NCBI GenBank assembly: GCA_964635965.1 | Contig: CAZWQX010000042.1 | Coordinates: forward strand, 1 to 25,895 | Source: JAKVAV01 sp964635965 | Lineage (GTDB): Bacteria > Bacteroidota > Bacteroidia > Flavobacteriales_D > Cryomorphaceae | Direction: 5' to 3' | Length of the DNA stretch: 25,895 nt | Part shown: in pieces, positions 24,152 to 25,895 of the stretch | How the letters are laid out: each line of letters begins with the position of its first letter | How positions within the stretch are numbered: the stretch's first letter is position 1 | The notes under the pieces: model-generated | What the model was told of the DNA's origin: nothing | Database searches by the model: none | What the model saw: only the letters and a program-made list of their open reading frames with translations | Translations under genes and position numbers: made by a program

Positions 24152-25364
24152 TCAACTGATCAAAAAGACATACGAAGAGACGAACATTCCGTACGACGAG
24201 TCTGTATGGCAATCGATTGAAGAAGAGTTGGATGCAGTGGTTCCCGGCCCAATTGATTATTTCAAATCAGTTACTACCGGTTTAGTCGTAACTGGTGTGA
24301 TCTTTATGTCAATGTTGATTTTTGTTTCTGATGGAACATTAAATCCTGCAACTACCGAAACAGTTGAAGATATTACAATTGGGGAGTCAAATCCTGTTAT
24401 GACCGAAGAATCTGAAACTTCTTCTGAAAACTTCTTGCTGGAGGAAGAAAGTGAGGTTATTGCTGAAAATTCTTCCGTTTCGGGCGTAGAGAAGGACACG
24501 CAGAAAGCTGTTTCTAAATCCCAAAAAATTGCGGAAGAGGACAATGTTGGAGCTGTAAAGTCTGAAACGGTTGTGTCGAAAGGCAAATCTGATTCAGAAC
24601 CTGCAGTTGATTCCATAGAAGAAGATTCCAAAGGTGCAGTTCGAATGGGTTGCACAGGCCTTACAATAGACTTTGAGGCACCTGAAAACTATGGCGCTGA
24701 AGCCAAGTATCTATGGAATTTTGGTGATGGCTATTTTAGCAACGAAGCAAATCCAACGCATACTTTTAATAAAGAAGGAACATTCGACGTTTCATTATCT
24801 GTTACAAACGTTGGATCAGGTCAAATTTCTTCTAATGTCGTTCAAGCGATGATCGAAGTATCAGAAGCTCCGACAGCTGATTTCATTCTGGAAGTAGAAA
24901 ATGCGAAGGAGATTACTTTAGTCAATAAATCTTCTATCAACGTTCCGGTTAGCTGGGAAGTGAACGGTGAGAGCTTCATGGAAGAATCCAATGTCAATCT
25001 GAGTTTAACAGATAACACTAAATATCAGGTGAATTTACTTGCCGGAGAGGTTGGTGCATGCATTGACACATTGGAAAAAACCATTCACGTGATTAAAGCG
25101 GGAAATCAGTTCCCTCAAGTATATTCTCCTGCCCATACGACTCAATTTGCCCCCGGAGCAATTGTAGATAATGGCTCGGTAATCGATTTCAAAGTCTTCC
25201 GAAAAGACAGCGGAGAAGAAATATATTCTTCAGAAGGTTCAAAAGGATGGTCTGGGAAAAATGCCGAAGGAAAAGAAGTTGCCAAGGGTGGATATACTTG
25301 GGTAATGGTTGTCGAGACAGCAGAATCACTCGACGTCTATAAAGGCAATGTTACTTTGAGGTAA
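24126..25364 (+). CDS. single-pass membrane protein with PKD domain and CHU_C-like C-terminus, probable anti-sigma factor
   Basis: The 412-residue protein has a cytoplasmic segment (1-45) with 'FDQLIKKTYEETNIPYDESVWQSIEEEL', resembling the short N-terminal module seen in Bacteroidota membrane proteins paired with ECF sigma factors. One transmembrane helix (48-67) and an acidic Ser/Glu-rich linker (75-170) follow. Then comes a PKD domain (about 175-245, with 'WNFGDGYFSNEANPTHTFNKEGTFDVSLSVTN'), a second Ig/PKD-like domain (248-325) and an ending (about 329-412) 'FKVFRKDSGEEIYSSEGSKGWSGKNAEGKEVAKGGYTWVMVV...YKGNVTLR' close to the gliding-motility/T9SS type B domain. No zinc anti-sigma motif (HxxxCxxC) is present. 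Topology should be N-in, C-periplasmic. Anti-sigma function is inferred from the overlap with the sigma gene and the N-terminal module. Confidence 0.8.
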   Translation: MANQLNKFDQLIKKTYEETNIPYDESVWQSIEEELDAVVPGPIDYFKSVTTGLVVTGVIFMSMLIFVSDGTLNPATTETVEDITIGESNPVMTEESETSSENFLLEEESEVIAENSSVSGVEKDTQKAVSKSQKIAEEDNVGAVKSETVVSKGKSDSEPAVDSIEEDSKGAVRMGCTGLTIDFEAPENYGAEAKYLWNFGDGYFSNEANPTHTFNKEGTFDVSLSVTNVGSGQISSNVVQAMIEVSEAPTADFILEVENAKEITLVNKSSINVPVSWEVNGESFMEESNVNLSLTDNTKYQVNLLAGEVGACIDTLEKTIHVIKAGNQFPQVYSPAHTTQFAPGAIVDNGSVIDFKVFRKDSGEEIYSSEGSKGWSGKNAEGKEVAKGGYTWVMVVETAESLDVYKGNVTLR

Positions 25365-25383
25365 TCAGAATAGAATTTTTGTG

Positions 25384-25410
25384 AAAGGCCCGAATTATCG
25401 GGCCTTTTTT
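25384..25410 (+). terminator. intrinsic terminator after the sigma/anti-sigma operon
   Basis: A perfect 10-bp stem (AAAGGCCCGA 25384-25393 with TCGGGCCTTT 25398-25407) closes ATTA and runs into a T-tract ending at 25410, beginning 19 bases after the stop codon. Confidence 0.92.
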
Positions 25411-25609
25411 ATTCGTGTAATCCTATCCACACTTAAATTGCCTCTGTAATCTTGTTAAAGTTTCATTTTAACCATGATAAGATGATTGCATAACACACTC
25501 ATTTTTAATTCTTTAATAAGCATCCAAAATTAGATGTAATTTGATTTGTGAAAGCCACTGAATTCATGAATTTTTAAGGGCAACTTTTTATTATTGCTAA
25601 CGTCATTTT

Positions 25610-25663
25610 TGGGTAATGGGTAAACCAATTGCCCAGCTTTTTCGCGAAAGCGACTTTTAACCC
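25610..25663 (+). promoter_or_regulatory. leader with mutually exclusive hairpins
   Basis: TGGGTAA is repeated in tandem (25610-25616 and 25617-25623). Either copy can pair with TTGCCCA (25629-25635) using one G-U pair. Alternatively GGGTAAA (25618-25624) can pair with the TTTAACCC segment (25656-25663, one bulge), enclosing a small TCGC-GAAA-GCGA tetraloop hairpin (25642-25653). The region ends 17 bases before the next start codon. Confidence 0.3.
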
Positions 25664-25680
25664 GTCAGAGATCCTTACAG

Positions 25681-25895
25681 ATGCCGAACCAGTTTCGACT
25701 TCCGATACTCATTTCCATATTTGGAATTCTTTCATTTTCACAGCTTTTTTCTCAATGTGCCCTAGAGACAGATTGGACTTTTGATCCTCCTTTACCTGCT
25801 AGTGGAGCATATGATGCAGGTGACGTCATAGAGATATGCGTTGATATAACCTTCTACGATACAGACGGAGCTAATTGGATTCACGGAATAGAATT
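25681..25895 (+). CDS. secreted Bacteroidota surface protein, N-terminal fragment
   Basis: An open frame from the ATG at 25681 runs off the window, giving 71 residues. It begins with a signal peptide (about 1-25: basic start MPNQFR, hydrophobic core, cleavage near LFSQ-C). The mature part reads 'CALETDWTFDPPLPASGAYDAGDVIEICVDITFYDTDGANWIHGIE'. The Y-x-x-G-D-x-[VI]-x-x-C-x-x-I...T-G/D-x-N-W-x-H-G-I pattern is one I know from the N-termini of large Flavobacteria proteins that end in gliding-motility/T9SS sorting domains, but the C-terminus is not visible. If the start of the signal peptide is the true lipoprotein box (FSQ-C), a lipoprotein is also possible, though Q before C is unfavourable. 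It is in the same direction as the sigma operon but separated by a strong terminator. Confidence 0.7.
   Translation, partial: MPNQFRLPILISIFGILSFSQLFSQCALETDWTFDPPLPASGAYDAGDVIEICVDITFYDTDGANWIHGIE

Larger units (their letters stand above)
25365..25680. other. 316-base intergenic region: terminator, palindrome and structured leader
   Basis: It holds the terminator listed separately, an AT-rich stretch with no ORF, a 12-base palindrome AATTCATGAATT (25561-25572), and from 25609 a leader able to fold in alternative ways before the next gene. No TAnnTTTG promoter match is exact; TAATTTG at 25537-25543 is one base short. Confidence 0.5.

Noticed and set aside
1..25895. Mobile elements, CRISPR arrays or a genomic island
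   Set aside because: No transposase, regularly spaced repeats, att-like duplication or sharp base-composition change is seen; the only recombinase is a housekeeping Xer protein.

Overview
The window looks like a chromosomal stretch from a member of the Bacteroidota, most likely Flavobacteriales. The evidence is a class III glutamine synthetase, a fused SecDF, a secreted protein ending in a type IX secretion (T9SS) type A sorting domain, an OmpA-family protein with TPR, PD40 and carboxypeptidase-regulatory domains, and promoters of the Bacteroidota form TTG-N20/21-TATATTTG, usually without a clear Shine-Dalgarno sequence. Base composition is even at about 40% G+C. I see no insertion sequence, integron, CRISPR array, prophage or rRNA gene. 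Most of the window is core genome.

Layout. (1) 1-1767: the end of a translation-linked cluster read leftwards: rpsU (bS21), a XerC-type recombinase, hpf (ribosome hibernation factor) and a tRNA-Thr cut by the window edge. (2) 1768-4393: a tight leftward unit of a membrane-anchored helix-hairpin-helix protein, apt and an acyl-CoA dehydrogenase. (3) 4639-6237: a sodium:alanine-type symporter. (4) 6328-10934: a leftward operon purM, prfA, pyrF, a DUF2851 protein and a small PspC protein, with gaps of 2, 2 and 30 bases and one overlap. (5) 10994-12994: the PorE-like OmpA-family protein. (6) 13121-15310: glutamine synthetase III. (7) 15450-16667: tatA and a Ca2+/Na+ antiporter that abut exactly. 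(8) 16755-19886: secDF. (9) 20045-22288, rightward: a secreted FG-GAP/VCBS repeat protein with a T9SS sorting domain. (10) 22337-23278, leftward: malate dehydrogenase. (11) 23543-25364, rightward: an ECF sigma factor overlapping a single-pass membrane protein with PKD domains and a C-terminal domain resembling the gliding/T9SS type B (CHU_C) module. (12) 25681 to the edge: the start of another secreted protein.

How the genes relate. Several encode protein export and envelope functions: SecDF and TatA at the inner membrane, the PorE-like protein at the periplasm/outer membrane, a T9SS cargo, and a sigma/probable anti-sigma pair whose periplasmic part looks like a T9SS cargo domain. That pair is the best candidate for an undescribed regulatory circuit here: an envelope sensor that could read T9SS export status and release an ECF sigma factor. 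Other points of interest are non-coding: an rpsU terminator that runs into the xerC start codon, a 16-base perfect palindrome between mdh and the sigma gene, a predicted three-way junction between the symporter and the apt operon, and a leader with alternative hairpins in front of the last gene.
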